Shown here in pieces: positions 1 to 8,250 of a stretch of 64,000 bases of DNA. The notes below the pieces were generated by a model, which saw only the letters and a program-made list of their open reading frames with translations, was not told the DNA's origin and made no database searches. Each line of letters opens with the position of its first letter. Positions within the stretch are counted from its first letter, which is position 1. Source of the DNA: Pseudomonadota bacterium (GTDB taxonomy: Bacteria; Pseudomonadota; Alphaproteobacteria; Rhodospirillales; Magnetospirillaceae); contig JAJYTF010000009.1 in NCBI GenBank assembly GCA_021793155.1, positions 94,994 through 158,993 on the forward strand. Reading direction: 5' to 3'. A program made the position numbers and the translations under genes.

Positions 1-240
1 GGCGTGGAGCTGTCAAAGCAACAGCAGACTTCGGATTGGGGGGCGCCGCAGCTTTCGCCGCAGCAACTCGAATATGCCGCCTCCGACGTTCTGCATCTGC
101 ACGCGCTGAAGCGCCGGCTGGATGAGTTGCTCGAGCGCGAGCAGCGCCGCGCCCTCGCTGAAGCCTGCTTCAGCTTCCTGCCGGTCCGCGCCGCGCTCGA
201 TCTTGCCGGCTGGGCCGAGCAGGACATCTTCGCCCATTGA
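1..240 (+). CDS. rnd: Ribonuclease D family protein, C-terminal part (cut by window start)
   Basis: The reading frame is open from the first base and ends in TGA at 240, giving 79 codons of a gene that begins upstream. The segment with SDWGAPQLSPQQLEYAASDV followed by LHLHALKRRLDELL is the usual end of the DEDD 3'-5' exonuclease domain of the RNase D family: the Y-x-x-x-D of the fifth motif is visible as YAASD. No HRDC domain follows, which fits the short RNase D-like proteins of alphaproteobacteria rather than the long E. coli form. Expected role is 3' trimming of tRNA and other stable RNA in the cytoplasm. The missing N-terminus prevents checking the other catalytic acids. Confidence 0.8.
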   Translation, partial: GVELSKQQQTSDWGAPQLSPQQLEYAASDVLHLHALKRRLDELLEREQRRALAEACFSFLPVRAALDLAGWAEQDIFAH

Positions 241-283
241 TTTGACCGGCCTCGCAGGGCGACGCATATTGCAGGTTGGAGCC

Positions 284-311
284 CTTCCGGCCTCTGTTGG
301 AAGGCCGGAAG
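284..311. terminator. Hairpin between rnd and kdsD
   Basis: A 10-bp perfect inverted repeat (284-293 with 302-311) encloses an 8-base loop. There is no T-run, so it may be a weak terminator or an mRNA-stabilising hairpin rather than a classical intrinsic terminator. Confidence 0.4.
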
Positions 312-385
312 CGCGGTCAGCCCGCGCGGCGCCTGAGCATGGCGGTCAGGATGACTGCGAAACTGATCTTGAGGAACCACCGTCC

Positions 386-1381
386 ATGAGTTCGAGCGAA
401 GCCATTCTGACGCCGGCCACCGCGGTCGCCGATCTGGCATCGGCGCGGCGCGTCCTGTCGGCCGAGGCCGAGGCCTTGCAGACCTTGGCGGTTGGCCTTG
501 GCGAATCCTTCGCCCGCGCACTCGACCTTTTGACCGTGGCCGGCGGCGGCCGGGTAATCGTCAGCGGCATGGGCAAGAGCGGCCATGTGGCGCGCAAGAT
601 CGCCGCCACCATGGCCTCGACCGGCACGCCCTCGGTTTATGTCCATCCTGGCGAAGCCAGCCACGGCGACCTGGGGATGATCACCGCCCACGACGCCATT
701 CTGGCGCTGTCCAATTCGGGCGAGACGCCGGAACTGACCGATGTGGTGAACTACTCGCGCCGCTTCGCCATCCCGCTGGTCGCCATCACCGGGCGGGCCG
801 ACAGCGCGCTGGCTTTGGCGGCGGACCAGGCGCTGATCCTGCCCGAGGTGGGCGAGGCCTGCCCCATGGGCCTGGCCCCTACCAGCTCTACCACCATGAT
901 GTTGGCGCTGGGCGACGCCCTGGCGGTGGCGCTGCTCGAGCGAAAAGGCTTTTCGCCGGCCGACTTCAAGGTGTTCCATCCGGGTGGGCAGCTTGGCCGG
1001 CGGCTGCTCAAGGTAGCCGACCTGATGCACAGCGGCGAGCAATTGCCGCTGGTTCCCACCGACTTGCCGATGGGCGAGGTCCTGCTGGTGATGACCAACA
1101 AGAGCTTCGGCTGCGTCGGCGTCCTCGATGCCAAGGGGCGGCTGGCTGGCATCATCACCGACGGCGATCTGCGCCGCCATCTGGAGCCGGGACTGTTCGG
1201 CCGGCAGGCCGGCGAAGTGATGACCGCGGGCCCCAAGACGATCGGGGCCAACACTCTGGCCGCCGAAGCGCTGCGCGTCATGAACGCGCGCTCGATCACC
1301 AGCTTGTTCGTCGTCGAGGGCGACCGGCGGCCGATCGGCATCCTGCACCTGCATGACTGCCTGCGGGCAGGCATCGCCTGA
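386..1381 (+). CDS. kdsD: Arabinose-5-phosphate isomerase (KpsF/GutQ family)
   Basis: 331 aa. It interconverts D-ribulose 5-phosphate and D-arabinose 5-phosphate, the first step towards Kdo for LPS. The N-terminal half is a SIS sugar-isomerase domain (roughly residues 40-180) with the signature VSGMGKSGHVARKIAATMAS and the serine-rich SNSGETPEL loop. Two CBS domains follow (about 200-330), ending with ITSLFVVEGDRRPIGILHLH. The open frame extends upstream to 122, but that part overlaps rnd and does not look like the family; ATG 386 gives the normal length. It starts the run kdsD-lptC-lptA-lptB-rpoN, the usual alphaproteobacterial order, so Kdo supply and LPS export are probably co-transcribed. 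Confidence 0.93.
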   Translation: MSSSEAILTPATAVADLASARRVLSAEAEALQTLAVGLGESFARALDLLTVAGGGRVIVSGMGKSGHVARKIAATMASTGTPSVYVHPGEASHGDLGMITAHDAILALSNSGETPELTDVVNYSRRFAIPLVAITGRADSALALAADQALILPEVGEACPMGLAPTSSTTMMLALGDALAVALLERKGFSPADFKVFHPGGQLGRRLLKVADLMHSGEQLPLVPTDLPMGEVLLVMTNKSFGCVGVLDAKGRLAGIITDGDLRRHLEPGLFGRQAGEVMTAGPKTIGANTLAAEALRVMNARSITSLFVVEGDRRPIGILHLHDCLRAGIA

Positions 1382-1388
1382 ATCCGTC

Positions 1389-2069
1389 ATGATGTTCGGC
1401 GTCACCAGCAACGGCCGAACCACATCGCGACGCCGCCGCCTCGGGCACGGCGCCGGCTTGGCGGTGTTGACCGGCTACAGCCGGTTCGTCGGGCTGATGA
1501 AGGTGGTGCTGCCGGCCACGGCGGCGGCGCTGCTTGGCCTGGTCGTCGTCTGGCCCAAATTGGCGCCGCGCGACGCCGCCTTCAAGCTGGCTTTCGCCAA
1601 TTTCAATCTGAAATCGGTTGATACCCTGTCGATGACCAAGCCGCGCTATTTCGGTACCGACGACAAGAACCTGCCCTACACCGTGACAGCCAAGGTCGGC
1701 ACCCAGGTGGATCCGCAGACTTTCGTCGTGGCGCTGGAAAAGCCGGTGGCCGACCTGACCCAGAAGGATGGGAGCAGCGTGGTGGTCAATTCCGATGTAG
1801 GGTTTTTTCGGCAGAAGGATGGTACCCTCGATCTCATGGGCCATGTCGCCCTTCATCAGGACAAAGGGTACGAAGTGCATACCGAGAGCGCCCGCATCGA
1901 AGTGGGACCGGGCAACGCGGCCGGCGACGAGGCGACCAGCGCCAAGGGTCCCGCCGGTACCGTCGAGGGAGAGGGGTTCCGCCTGTGGGACCGCGGTCGT
2001 ACCATCCTGTTCACCGGCAAGGCGAAGGCCGTGCTGCGGACCTCGAAAAGCAAGGACTCGTCGCCGTGA
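1389..2069 (+). CDS. lptC: LPS export protein LptC
   Basis: 226 aa, starting 7 bases after kdsD (tandem ATGs at 1389 and 1392). LptC is the bitopic inner-membrane subunit that passes LPS from LptBFG to the periplasmic LptA bridge. A single membrane segment near residues 35-55 (around VVLPATAAALLGLVVVW) is followed by a periplasmic beta-jellyroll region with the family pattern of YTVTA, DLTQKDG and GFFRQKDGTLDLMG. The position between kdsD and the lptA/lptB pair supports the call. Sequence conservation in LptC is weak, so identity rests on topology and context as well. Confidence 0.85.
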   Translation: MMFGVTSNGRTTSRRRRLGHGAGLAVLTGYSRFVGLMKVVLPATAAALLGLVVVWPKLAPRDAAFKLAFANFNLKSVDTLSMTKPRYFGTDDKNLPYTVTAKVGTQVDPQTFVVALEKPVADLTQKDGSSVVVNSDVGFFRQKDGTLDLMGHVALHQDKGYEVHTESARIEVGPGNAAGDEATSAKGPAGTVEGEGFRLWDRGRTILFTGKAKAVLRTSKSKDSSP

Positions 2070-3103
2070 AGCGTGCCCTCGCCGTGCTGCTGATGGCCAG
2101 TGCGCTGGGCCTGGCCGGTCCGGCCGCGGCCCGGCAGAAGGCCGGCCCCGCCGCTCCGGCAGCCGGCCAGAGCCAAAGCGGAGCTGCAGGCACCGGTGGC
2201 GGCCTGGACTTTGCCGACCAGAAATCGGGCACGCCGCTCGAGGTCTATGCCGACCAGGGGCTCGAGTTGTCCCAGGATGCCAAGACGGTGATCGGCCGCG
2301 GCAACGCCAAGGCCATCCGCGGCAGGGTCACCGTCACCGGCGACGTGCTGATCGCCCACTACCGTGACAAGCAGCCCCAGCCGGGGCAGCCCGCGCCCCC
2401 GCCCAAGGCGAAGGACGCCCCCAAGGACGCCCCAAAGGACACCCAAGCGGGCAGCGGCACCGAAATGGGGGGCAACAGCGAAATCTGGCGCGTCGAGGCC
2501 GACGGCCATGTCACTATCGCGACGCAGACCCAGACGGCCTATGGCGACCACGCCGATTACAATATCGACGATGCGGTGGTGGTTCTGACCGGCAAGGATC
2601 TGCATATGGTCACCCCCACCGATCTGATTACCGCGCGCGACAGCCTGGAGTACTGGGAGCACCGCCAGCAGGCGGTCGCCCGCGGCGACGCCGTGGCGGT
2701 GCGAGCTGACAAGCGCATCCAGGCCGACATCCTGGTGGCCGATTTCGCCGAAAACAGCGAGCACCATATGGCGGTGCAGCGGGCCCATGGCTACGACCAC
2801 GTCATCCTGACCACCCCGCGGGAAGTCGTAACCGGGGACCGCGCCGACTACAACGTGGAAACGGGTATCGTCACGGTCACCGGTTCGGTTAAGATGACCC
2901 GCGACAACAACCAGCTTAACGGCGGATACGCAGTGGTGAATCTTGATACCGGCATCAGCCGCCTCTACCCCGCGGCACCGGGGGATGCCGGTCGGCAGGT
3001 CAAGGGCCTGTTCGTTCCACAGAAAAAGCAGGGGTCCAGCGCCCCGGATGGGGCGGCAACTGCGGCATCGCCGGCCGCCGACGAACCCGCCAAGGCGAGG
3101 TGA
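2066..3103 (+). CDS. lptA: LPS transport periplasmic protein LptA (OstA-like, extended)
   Basis: 345 aa from GTG 2066, which overlaps the lptC stop by 4 bases. LptA polymerises into the periplasmic bridge carrying LPS to LptD. A signal peptide ([18 protein letters not shown]) precedes an OstA/LptA beta-jellyroll: the start is seen around [20 protein letters not shown], then a Pro/Lys/Asp-rich insert with repeated KDAP units (about residues 110-130), then more jellyroll with [17 protein letters not shown] and [19 protein letters not shown]. Classical LptA is near 180-200 aa, so this copy is almost twice that and may have extra jellyroll repeats. An upstream ORF start at 1985 was rejected because it lacks the signal peptide and lies inside lptC. 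Confidence 0.85.
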   Translation: MKRALAVLLMASALGLAGPAAARQKAGPAAPAAGQSQSGAAGTGGGLDFADQKSGTPLEVYADQGLELSQDAKTVIGRGNAKAIRGRVTVTGDVLIAHYRDKQPQPGQPAPPPKAKDAPKDAPKDTQAGSGTEMGGNSEIWRVEADGHVTIATQTQTAYGDHADYNIDDAVVVLTGKDLHMVTPTDLITARDSLEYWEHRQQAVARGDAVAVRADKRIQADILVADFAENSEHHMAVQRAHGYDHVILTTPREVVTGDRADYNVETGIVTVTGSVKMTRDNNQLNGGYAVVNLDTGISRLYPAAPGDAGRQVKGLFVPQKKQGSSAPDGAATAASPAADEPAKAR

Positions 3104-3888
3104 TGACGGTCGCAGGCATCTCCACAGTCGCGGCGGTCGAGGGGAAAACGACCGCGGGCGCCGATTCCAGCGGCCTGGTGGCGCTGCATATCGGCAAGCG
3201 GTTCAAGCGCCGGCCGGTGCTGCGCGACGTGTCGGTGCGCGTCCAGCGTGGCGAGGCGGTGGGGCTGCTTGGCCCCAACGGCGCCGGCAAGACCACCTGT
3301 TTCTATTGCATCACCGGCCTGATCAACCCTGACGCCGGCAATATCCTGCTGGACGGCCGGGACATCACCGATCTGCCCATGTACCGCCGGGCCCGCTTAG
3401 GCATCGGCTACCTGCCGCAAGAGGCCTCGATTTTCCGCGGGCTGTCGGTGGAGGACAACATCCGCGCCATCCTCGAAGTCACCGAACCAGACCGGGAGCG
3501 GCGCGAGGCCATGCTCGAGGATCTGCTGGCCGAGTTTTCGGTGACCCATCTCCGCCGGGCTCCCGCTCTGGCCCTGTCGGGCGGCGAGCGGCGGCGCGTC
3601 GAAATCGCCCGCGCCCTGGCCTCGCATCCGGCATTCATCCTTCTCGACGAGCCGCTCGCCGGTATCGACCCCATCGCGGTGTCCGACATCCGCGACCTGG
3701 TTGCCCATTTGAAACATCGAGGCATCGGGGTCTTGATTACCGACCACAACGTGCGAGAGACTCTCGACATTATCGACCGCGCCTACATCCTGCACGACGG
3801 CATGGTTCTCATGGAGGGCGATCCATCGGAGATCGTGGCTCACGAAGGGGTGCGACGCGTCTATCTTGGCGAACGTTTCAGTCTCTAG
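3100..3888 (+). CDS. lptB: LPS export ABC transporter ATP-binding protein LptB
   Basis: About 262 aa. This is the cytoplasmic ATPase that powers LPS extraction with LptF/LptG. Walker A GPNGAGKT lies at residues 58-65, the signature [15 protein letters not shown] at about 157, Walker [14 protein letters not shown] just after, and the switch His in [10 protein letters not shown]. The start is either GTG 3100 or ATG 3103; both overlap the lptA stop, indicating translational coupling. An N-terminal extension of some 25 residues precedes the conserved ABC domain, longer than in E. coli. Confidence 0.95.
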   Translation: MMTVAGISTVAAVEGKTTAGADSSGLVALHIGKRFKRRPVLRDVSVRVQRGEAVGLLGPNGAGKTTCFYCITGLINPDAGNILLDGRDITDLPMYRRARLGIGYLPQEASIFRGLSVEDNIRAILEVTEPDRERREAMLEDLLAEFSVTHLRRAPALALSGGERRRVEIARALASHPAFILLDEPLAGIDPIAVSDIRDLVAHLKHRGIGVLITDHNVRETLDIIDRAYILHDGMVLMEGDPSEIVAHEGVRRVYLGERFSL

Positions 3889-3909
3889 CCTGGACTAACC
3901 GGAACCCCG

Positions 3910-5406
3910 ATGGCCCTCACTCCACGGTTGGACCTGCGTCAGACCCAGTCTCTGGTCATGACCCCTCAGCTGCAGCAGGCGATCAAGCTGCTGCAGTTGT
4001 CCAATATGGAGCTGTCGGCCTTCGTCGAGCAGGAGCTGGAACACAATCCCCTGCTCGAACGCGACGAGAGCGAACGCGCCGCCACCGCGGAAGAGGCCGT
4101 GGCCGCCGAGGCCGAGGCCCCGCGCTCGGCGCCCGAGGAACCGCTGGTCGACGTCATGCCCGGCCACACGGAAGAGGCGCCGCTCGACCTGGACTACGAC
4201 AACACTTGGAACAACGACAGTGCCGCCGATGGCGGAGACACGCTGTTCGGCTGGAGCGGCCGCGGCGGGCGGCTCGATTTTCTCGACGACGAGGGCGACT
4301 TCGAGCACATCCTGGCGCGCCAAATCAGCCTGCGCGACCACCTTGTCGGCCAGCTCAACGTGGATATTTCCAATCCGGCTGACCGGCTGATCGGCCTCCA
4401 CCTTGTGGAGATGCTCGACGAGGCGGGCTATCTGTCAGGCGACCTGGCGGAAGCGGCCGGGGCCTTGGGCTGTTCCGTCGAACGGGTCGAGGTGGTGCTA
4501 CAGCGCCTCCAGCGTCTGGACCCGCCAGGGATCTTCGCCCGCAGCCTGGCTGAATGCCTGGCTCTGCAACTGCGCGACAAGAACCGGCTGGACCCGGCGA
4601 TGCAAGCGCTGCTGGCCCATCTCGACATGCTGGCCCGCCGCGACTTGGCGGGACTCATGCGTGTCTGCGGCGTCGACTCCGAGGATTTGGCCGAGATGAT
4701 CGGCGAGATCCGTGCGCTCGATCCGAAGCCGGCACTGGCCTTCGACCATGTGGTGGCCCAACCGATTACTCCGGACGTGCTGATGCGGCCGGTTCCGGGC
4801 GGTGGCTGGATCGTCGAGCTGAACAGCGACACGCTGCCGCGGGTGCTGGTCAATACCCGTTACTATGCCAAAGTGGTCACAGCAGCACGCAACAAGGAAG
4901 AGAAAGGCTATATCGCCGAGCGGTTCCAATCAGCCAATTGGCTGGTGAAGTCCCTGCACCAGCGGGCTAACACCATTCTCAAGGTGGCGACCGAGATCGT
5001 TCGCCAACAGGAAGCGTTCTTCACCAAAGGAATTCAGTATCTGCGACCGTTGGTGTTACGCGACATTGCCGAAGCCATCAGCATGCACGAGAGCACAGTC
5101 AGCCGGGTCACTGCCAATAAATATATGGCGACGCCGCGTGGGATCTACGAATTGAAGTATTTCTTTACGCAGGCCATTGCAGGATCGGACGGCGGCGAGG
5201 CGCATTCGGCCGAGGCGGTACGGCACAGGATAAAGGTCCTCATCGACAACGAGGGCCCGCAAGACATATTGTCGGATGATAAGATCGTCGAGATCCTGAA
5301 GGCGGACGGTATCGACATTGCGCGGAGAACCGTCGCCAAGTACCGCGAGGCGATGCATATTCCTTCCTCGGTGCAGCGCCGCCGGGAAAAAATGATGGGA
5401 AACTGA
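3910..5406 (+). CDS. rpoN: RNA polymerase sigma-54 factor RpoN
   Basis: 498 aa, 21 bases after lptB. It directs RNA polymerase to -24/-12 promoters and needs AAA+ activators. Region I is the Gln/Leu-rich N-terminus (QSLVMTPQLQQAIKLLQLSN), region II is an acidic linker (about 55-120), region III binds core enzyme and includes the DNA cross-linking and HTH parts, and the RpoN box ARRTVAKYRE sits near the C-terminus followed by IPSSVQRR. In alphaproteobacteria rpoN follows lptB as here. Confidence 0.97.
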   Translation: MALTPRLDLRQTQSLVMTPQLQQAIKLLQLSNMELSAFVEQELEHNPLLERDESERAATAEEAVAAEAEAPRSAPEEPLVDVMPGHTEEAPLDLDYDNTWNNDSAADGGDTLFGWSGRGGRLDFLDDEGDFEHILARQISLRDHLVGQLNVDISNPADRLIGLHLVEMLDEAGYLSGDLAEAAGALGCSVERVEVVLQRLQRLDPPGIFARSLAECLALQLRDKNRLDPAMQALLAHLDMLARRDLAGLMRVCGVDSEDLAEMIGEIRALDPKPALAFDHVVAQPITPDVLMRPVPGGGWIVELNSDTLPRVLVNTRYYAKVVTAARNKEEKGYIAERFQSANWLVKSLHQRANTILKVATEIVRQQEAFFTKGIQYLRPLVLRDIAEAISMHESTVSRVTANKYMATPRGIYELKYFFTQAIAGSDGGEAHSAEAVRHRIKVLIDNEGPQDILSDDKIVEILKADGIDIARRTVAKYREAMHIPSSVQRRREKMMGN

Positions 5407-5455
5407 CGTGTGCATGACGCGGAGCGCCATGAAACGGAGCACGCATGACGCTTAC

Positions 5456-5484
5456 TTGACTCGTTTGGGCGACCGGCCTATTGT
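5456..5484 (+). promoter_or_regulatory. Putative sigma-70-type promoter upstream of ptsN
   Basis: TTGACT at 5456-5461 and TATTGT at 5479-5484 are separated by exactly 17 bases, a good match to a housekeeping promoter. It lies in the 260-base gap between rpoN and ptsN. It could give ptsN its own transcript with a long leader; a small RNA is also possible. No experimental support. Confidence 0.4.
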
Positions 5485-5666
5485 CCGCCCCCTTATGGGC
5501 GCACGGCTCGCTCGCACCGAAAGGCGCGGCAGCAGTTCAGGGGATGGGCATCGGGCCGTGTTGCAGACGGAGCTGCGGGACGCCGCTACCGTCGATCGTT
5601 GGGATCGGCCCCTTGGCGCAGCTCTCCGGCAGGAGACGCGGCGCAACAGCACCATGAGGATCTATC

Positions 5667-6131
5667 ATGGACATTGTTGACTTGATCAGCCCGGAAAGCG
5701 TGGTGCCCAACCTCAGGGCCACCAGCAAGAAGCAGGCGCTGCAGGAACTGGCGCGCCGGGCTGCCGAGCTGACCGGCCTGCATGAGCGGGCAATTTTCGA
5801 CGTTTTACTGGAGCGGGAACGCCTGGGCACGACGGGGGTCGGCAACGGCATCGCCATTCCGCACGGAAAACTGGCCAACCTGCCGCGCCTTTACGGGCTG
5901 TTCGCCCGCCTTGAACGACCGATCAATTTCGACAGCATTGACGAACAGCCGGTCGACCTCATCTTCCTGCTGCTGGCCCCCGAATCGGCCGGCGCTGACC
6001 ATCTGAAGGCTCTGGCCCGGGTTTCCCGCCTGCTCCGCGACAAAGGCGTCTGCGAGAAGCTGCGGGGCACCGACACGGCCGAAGGCCTCTACGCTCTCCT
6101 CACCGAATCGCCAGCAAGCCGCGCGGCCTGA
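5667..6131 (+). CDS. ptsN: Nitrogen-regulatory PTS protein EIIA(Ntr)
   Basis: 154 aa, a PTS EIIA type-2 (fructose/Ntr) domain throughout. The phosphorylated His66 is in the conserved GIAIPHGKL motif, preceded by ERLGTTGVG. It is the end acceptor of the EI(Ntr)-HPr relay, whose other components (ptsP, ptsH, ptsM, hprK) lie near 36-40 kb on the minus strand. It usually regulates potassium transport, nitrogen and carbon responses and moves no sugar. The ribosome-associated hpf/raiA gene that commonly sits between rpoN and ptsN is absent here. Confidence 0.95.
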   Translation: MDIVDLISPESVVPNLRATSKKQALQELARRAAELTGLHERAIFDVLLERERLGTTGVGNGIAIPHGKLANLPRLYGLFARLERPINFDSIDEQPVDLIFLLLAPESAGADHLKALARVSRLLRDKGVCEKLRGTDTAEGLYALLTESPASRAA

Positions 6132-6198
6132 CCGGCCGCTCGTGCCGCGCCTCCGGACTTGGTCCGAGGGCCAAGTATGGCGGGGATCCTCAATTAGA

Positions 6199-6232
6199 GC
6201 GGTTTCGGGCTCCGTTTGAAGACCGAAACCGC
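6199..6232. terminator. Inverted repeat between convergent ptsN and DUF1150 genes
   Basis: A perfect 10-bp stem (6199-6208 with 6223-6232) with a 14-base loop lies between two convergent genes. Placement suggests a bidirectional terminator, but neither side has a clear T-run. Confidence 0.4.
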
Positions 6233-6332
6233 GGCCGGCCTGCGCGCGTTGCGCGCATTCATTACGCTCGCCGGCGAGCCCGGCAGGGCGGCTTCCCTCG
6301 TGTCGTGGTCAGAGGACGACCGCGACCCCGAT

Positions 6333-6563
6333 CTAGTGGACGCTGACCGGTTCCAGGTCGTGCTGGCGCACCGCGGCGAATGCCAGGGAGCGGTCCGGCG
6401 CCATGCCGATGTTGGTACCGTCGGCGCCGTGGATGGACCATCCGACTTCGTCGTTGACCACCACGCGCTTGATATAAGCGACGTCCTGCATTCCCCACAG
6501 CGCAAAGTCCTGCGCCGACATGGTGCGTGACGGGCCCGGTAACTTGTGGGAGTCGTTATTCAT
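6333..6563 (-). CDS. DUF1150 family protein
   Basis: 76 aa. The protein (MNNDSHKLPGPSRTMSAQDF, then LWGMQDVAYIKRV and WSIHGADGTNIG) matches the short alphaproteobacterial DUF1150 family of unknown function, which is regularly encoded right after a small heat-shock protein gene. Its ATG overlaps the end of hsp20 by 8 bases, so the two are almost surely co-translated. The longer open frame up to 6842 is only the shadow of hsp20. A role in heat or proteostasis response is inference from context. Confidence 0.82.
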   Translation of the reverse strand: MNNDSHKLPGPSRTMSAQDFALWGMQDVAYIKRVVVNDEVGWSIHGADGTNIGMAPDRSLAFAAVRQHDLEPVSVH

Positions 6564-7056
6564 CGTTCCGCCTCCTCTCCTGGGCGAGCGTTCCTTGACC
6601 ACCGGCTTCCACGTTGATCGCCGCATTGCCGGGTCGTTCCGGCAAGGCCTTCTCGATCTTGATGGTGCGGGCGCGGTTCTCCGGCAGCGGGCGCTGCAAA
6701 TCGATATGCAGCAAGCCGTTGTCAAGGGCGGCGCTGACAACCTCGATTCCTTCTGCCAAGACAAAGGCCCGCTGGAACTGCCGGGCCGCGATGCCGCGGT
6801 GAAGGAAAACGCGGTTCTGGTCGTCCTCGGCCTGCCTGCCACGGATGATCAACTGGTTGTCCTCGATGGACACCTGCAGATCGTCCATGGAAAAACCGGC
6901 GACGGCCAAAGTGATCCGCAGACCGTTCTCGCCGATCTGCTCGATATTGTAGGGCGGATAGCCCTCGGCGGACGTTTTGGAAATTCGGTCAAGAACCCGC
7001 TCGAAATGATCGAAGCCAAGAAGCAGCGGGCTATTGAACAATGACACGCGAGTCAT
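6556..7056 (-). CDS. ibpA: Small heat-shock protein, Hsp20/IbpA family
   Basis: 166 aa. An ATP-independent holdase that binds unfolding proteins. The alpha-crystallin domain spans about residues 35-130, with the typical start YPPYNIEQIGENGLRITLAV, GFSMDDLQVSIEDNQLIIRG, and the loop FLHRGIAARQFQRAFVLAEG. The I-x-I-type C-terminal anchor is represented by RTIKIEK. The leader carries a probable ROSE thermometer and hairpins, so synthesis is likely heat-controlled at translation. Confidence 0.93.
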   Translation of the reverse strand: MTRVSLFNSPLLLGFDHFERVLDRISKTSAEGYPPYNIEQIGENGLRITLAVAGFSMDDLQVSIEDNQLIIRGRQAEDDQNRVFLHRGIAARQFQRAFVLAEGIEVVSAALDNGLLHIDLQRPLPENRARTIKIEKALPERPGNAAINVEAGGQGTLAQERRRNDE

Positions 7057-7148
7057 GGAAACACGTCCTCCTCTTCATGCGAGCGAGCACGGTCTTGGGC
7101 CCATACGGCGCCCTTAACCGGCGGTCCTGGGTGGCACCGCCAGTTATC
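7057..7148 (-). promoter_or_regulatory. ROSE-like RNA thermometer in the hsp20 leader
   Basis: On the minus strand the Shine-Dalgarno GAGGAGG (around 7067-7073) can pair with CUCGCUC just upstream (7081-7087). This makes two 3-bp helices, CUC/GAG twice, with one unpaired G between them and the loop GCAUGAA. A bulged G in a UYGCU sequence facing the SD (here UCGCU) is the hallmark of ROSE elements of rhizobial and other proteobacterial small heat-shock genes. A second perfect 6-bp hairpin lies further 5' (7120-7125 with 7136-7141), as in multi-hairpin ROSE leaders. The SD is about 10 bases before ATG 7056. Confidence 0.6.
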
Positions 7149-7177
7149 TATTTTGGGCCGTTCGGGGATTCAGTCAA
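7149..7177 (-). promoter_or_regulatory. Putative hsp20 promoter
   Basis: Reading the minus strand, CTTGACT (-35, TTGACT at 7177-7172) is followed after 17 bases by AAAATA (7154-7149). This leaves a leader of roughly 80-90 nt, the length expected for a ROSE-controlled transcript. The CTTGA -35 would also suit RpoH; the -10 is not diagnostic. Confidence 0.45.
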
Positions 7178-7204
7178 GTGATGTCGGGCTGATCGCCCCG
7201 GCGG

Positions 7205-7528
7205 CTAGGGCGTGGTGCCGGTGATTTCCTGAATGACCTCGAAGCCCTCGAATTGCGGCGGGCCGAGATAAAGGCCGGCAGACTGTCCGGCGCCGCCATG
7301 GGCGCGGCGGAACGCTTCAGAGCGGGTCCAGTCCTCGAAATGCTCCCGGGATGCCCAGACAGTATGGGAGGCGAACAGGGTGCACTGTTCGTCCGAGGGC
7401 CCGCGCAACAGATGAAAGGCAAGGAAGCCAGGCACCTGAGGCAGGTTGGTTTCGCGGTCTTTCCAGATGCGGGCGAATTCCTGTTCCTTGCCCAAAGCGA
7501 TGCGGAAGCGGTTCATGGCGATAAACAT
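7205..7528 (-). CDS. Antibiotic biosynthesis monooxygenase (ABM) domain protein
   Basis: 107 aa. The start MFIAMNRFRIALGKEQEFARI and the central segment with PGFLAFHLLRGP and TLFASHTVWASREHFEDWTRS fit the dimeric ferredoxin-like ABM fold, close to the HmoA/HmoB/IsdG-like heme-degrading branch. Substrate cannot be told from sequence. The start at 7528 is chosen because a good GGAGAGGG Shine-Dalgarno lies just upstream; an in-frame start at 7564 would put that site inside the gene. It is a single gene between hsp20 and the damaged oxygenase gene. Confidence 0.8.
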   Translation of the reverse strand: MFIAMNRFRIALGKEQEFARIWKDRETNLPQVPGFLAFHLLRGPSDEQCTLFASHTVWASREHFEDWTRSEAFRRAHGGAGQSAGLYLGPPQFEGFEVIQEITGTTP

Positions 7529-7631
7529 TTCCGACCCTCTCCTTTTTCCTTCGTCCGATGACATTCGGAAAAATGTGGGACGGGAACCGCGTTAGGCAAC
7601 ACCACCCTGGACCTTCGGCAGGGCGAAGGCG

Positions 7632-8123
7632 TCAGCCGGGGGCCTGTGCCGTGCCGTACACCGATTCGCGGAGCCATGTCGTGGCGATGTCCCTGACCCC
7701 GCGGGTCATCACCTGTCCGCCGTGCAGAGTCTTGCGGTCAGGCGTCCCGTCGGCGTCCACATTGGCAAAGAATACCGCCGAGCCCTTCTTCGGGCGGACC
7801 TCGAGGCCGAGTGCGGGAAACACCGTGCAACCGCCGGCCTCGACGTCGGACAGGTAGATGACGAAGGTGCCGACCCGCTGCCCGCCATTGGCCAGATGGG
7901 CACGGGGCTCGGCCAGGGCGGGGTCGACCTGGCCGTCGCCGGTGTTGGCGGTCATCGCGGGATCCGGCCGCCGGCCGACGGTGACGGGGGTGCCGCCGGA
8001 CAACCGCGCCCGGGCCAAATGTCCGGCTGCCTCGTAGACGGCCTGCCGGCAGATTACCGTCGGCAGTCCGGCGCTCCGGGTCATTGCCTTCAGAAGGGAG
8101 TCGCGGCCGCAGTCCCGCGACAA
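7632..8123 (-). pseudogene. Prolyl 4-hydroxylase-like 2OG-Fe(II) oxygenase with an apparent internal deletion
   Basis: 163 codons are open. The C-terminal half (RVGTFVIYLSDVEAGGCTVF, then RPKKGSAVFFAN, TLHGGQVMTRGVRDIATTWL) is the end of a P4Hc domain, including the distal iron ligand His (TLHGG) and a cosubstrate-binding basic residue. The N-terminal part with LSGGTPVTVGRRPDPAMTAN resembles the family segment before the active site. The middle, which should hold the H-x-D iron motif and some 60-80 residues, is missing: the frame goes from TANTG almost directly to the segment before RVGT. The product would therefore lack an iron-binding facial triad. Either an in-frame deletion pseudogene or a non-catalytic remnant; the alignment is from memory. 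Confidence 0.55.
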
Positions 8124-8250
8124 GTTGTGCAGTAGCTACTCCTGCCAGTCCGGCGAAAGGCGCGCAAAGCCCATGGTTGGAATTCCCCACTCGTCCCGTC
8201 CGCTGCTGGATGGCAGACACGGGGAACGGTAAGAAGGAGAAGCTAATGAA

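Noticed and set aside
5408..5680. 90-codon plus-strand ORF between rpoN and ptsN (where hpf would be)
   Set aside because: Arg-rich, no similarity to Hpf/RaiA, no ribosome-binding site, and it runs into ptsN in another frame.
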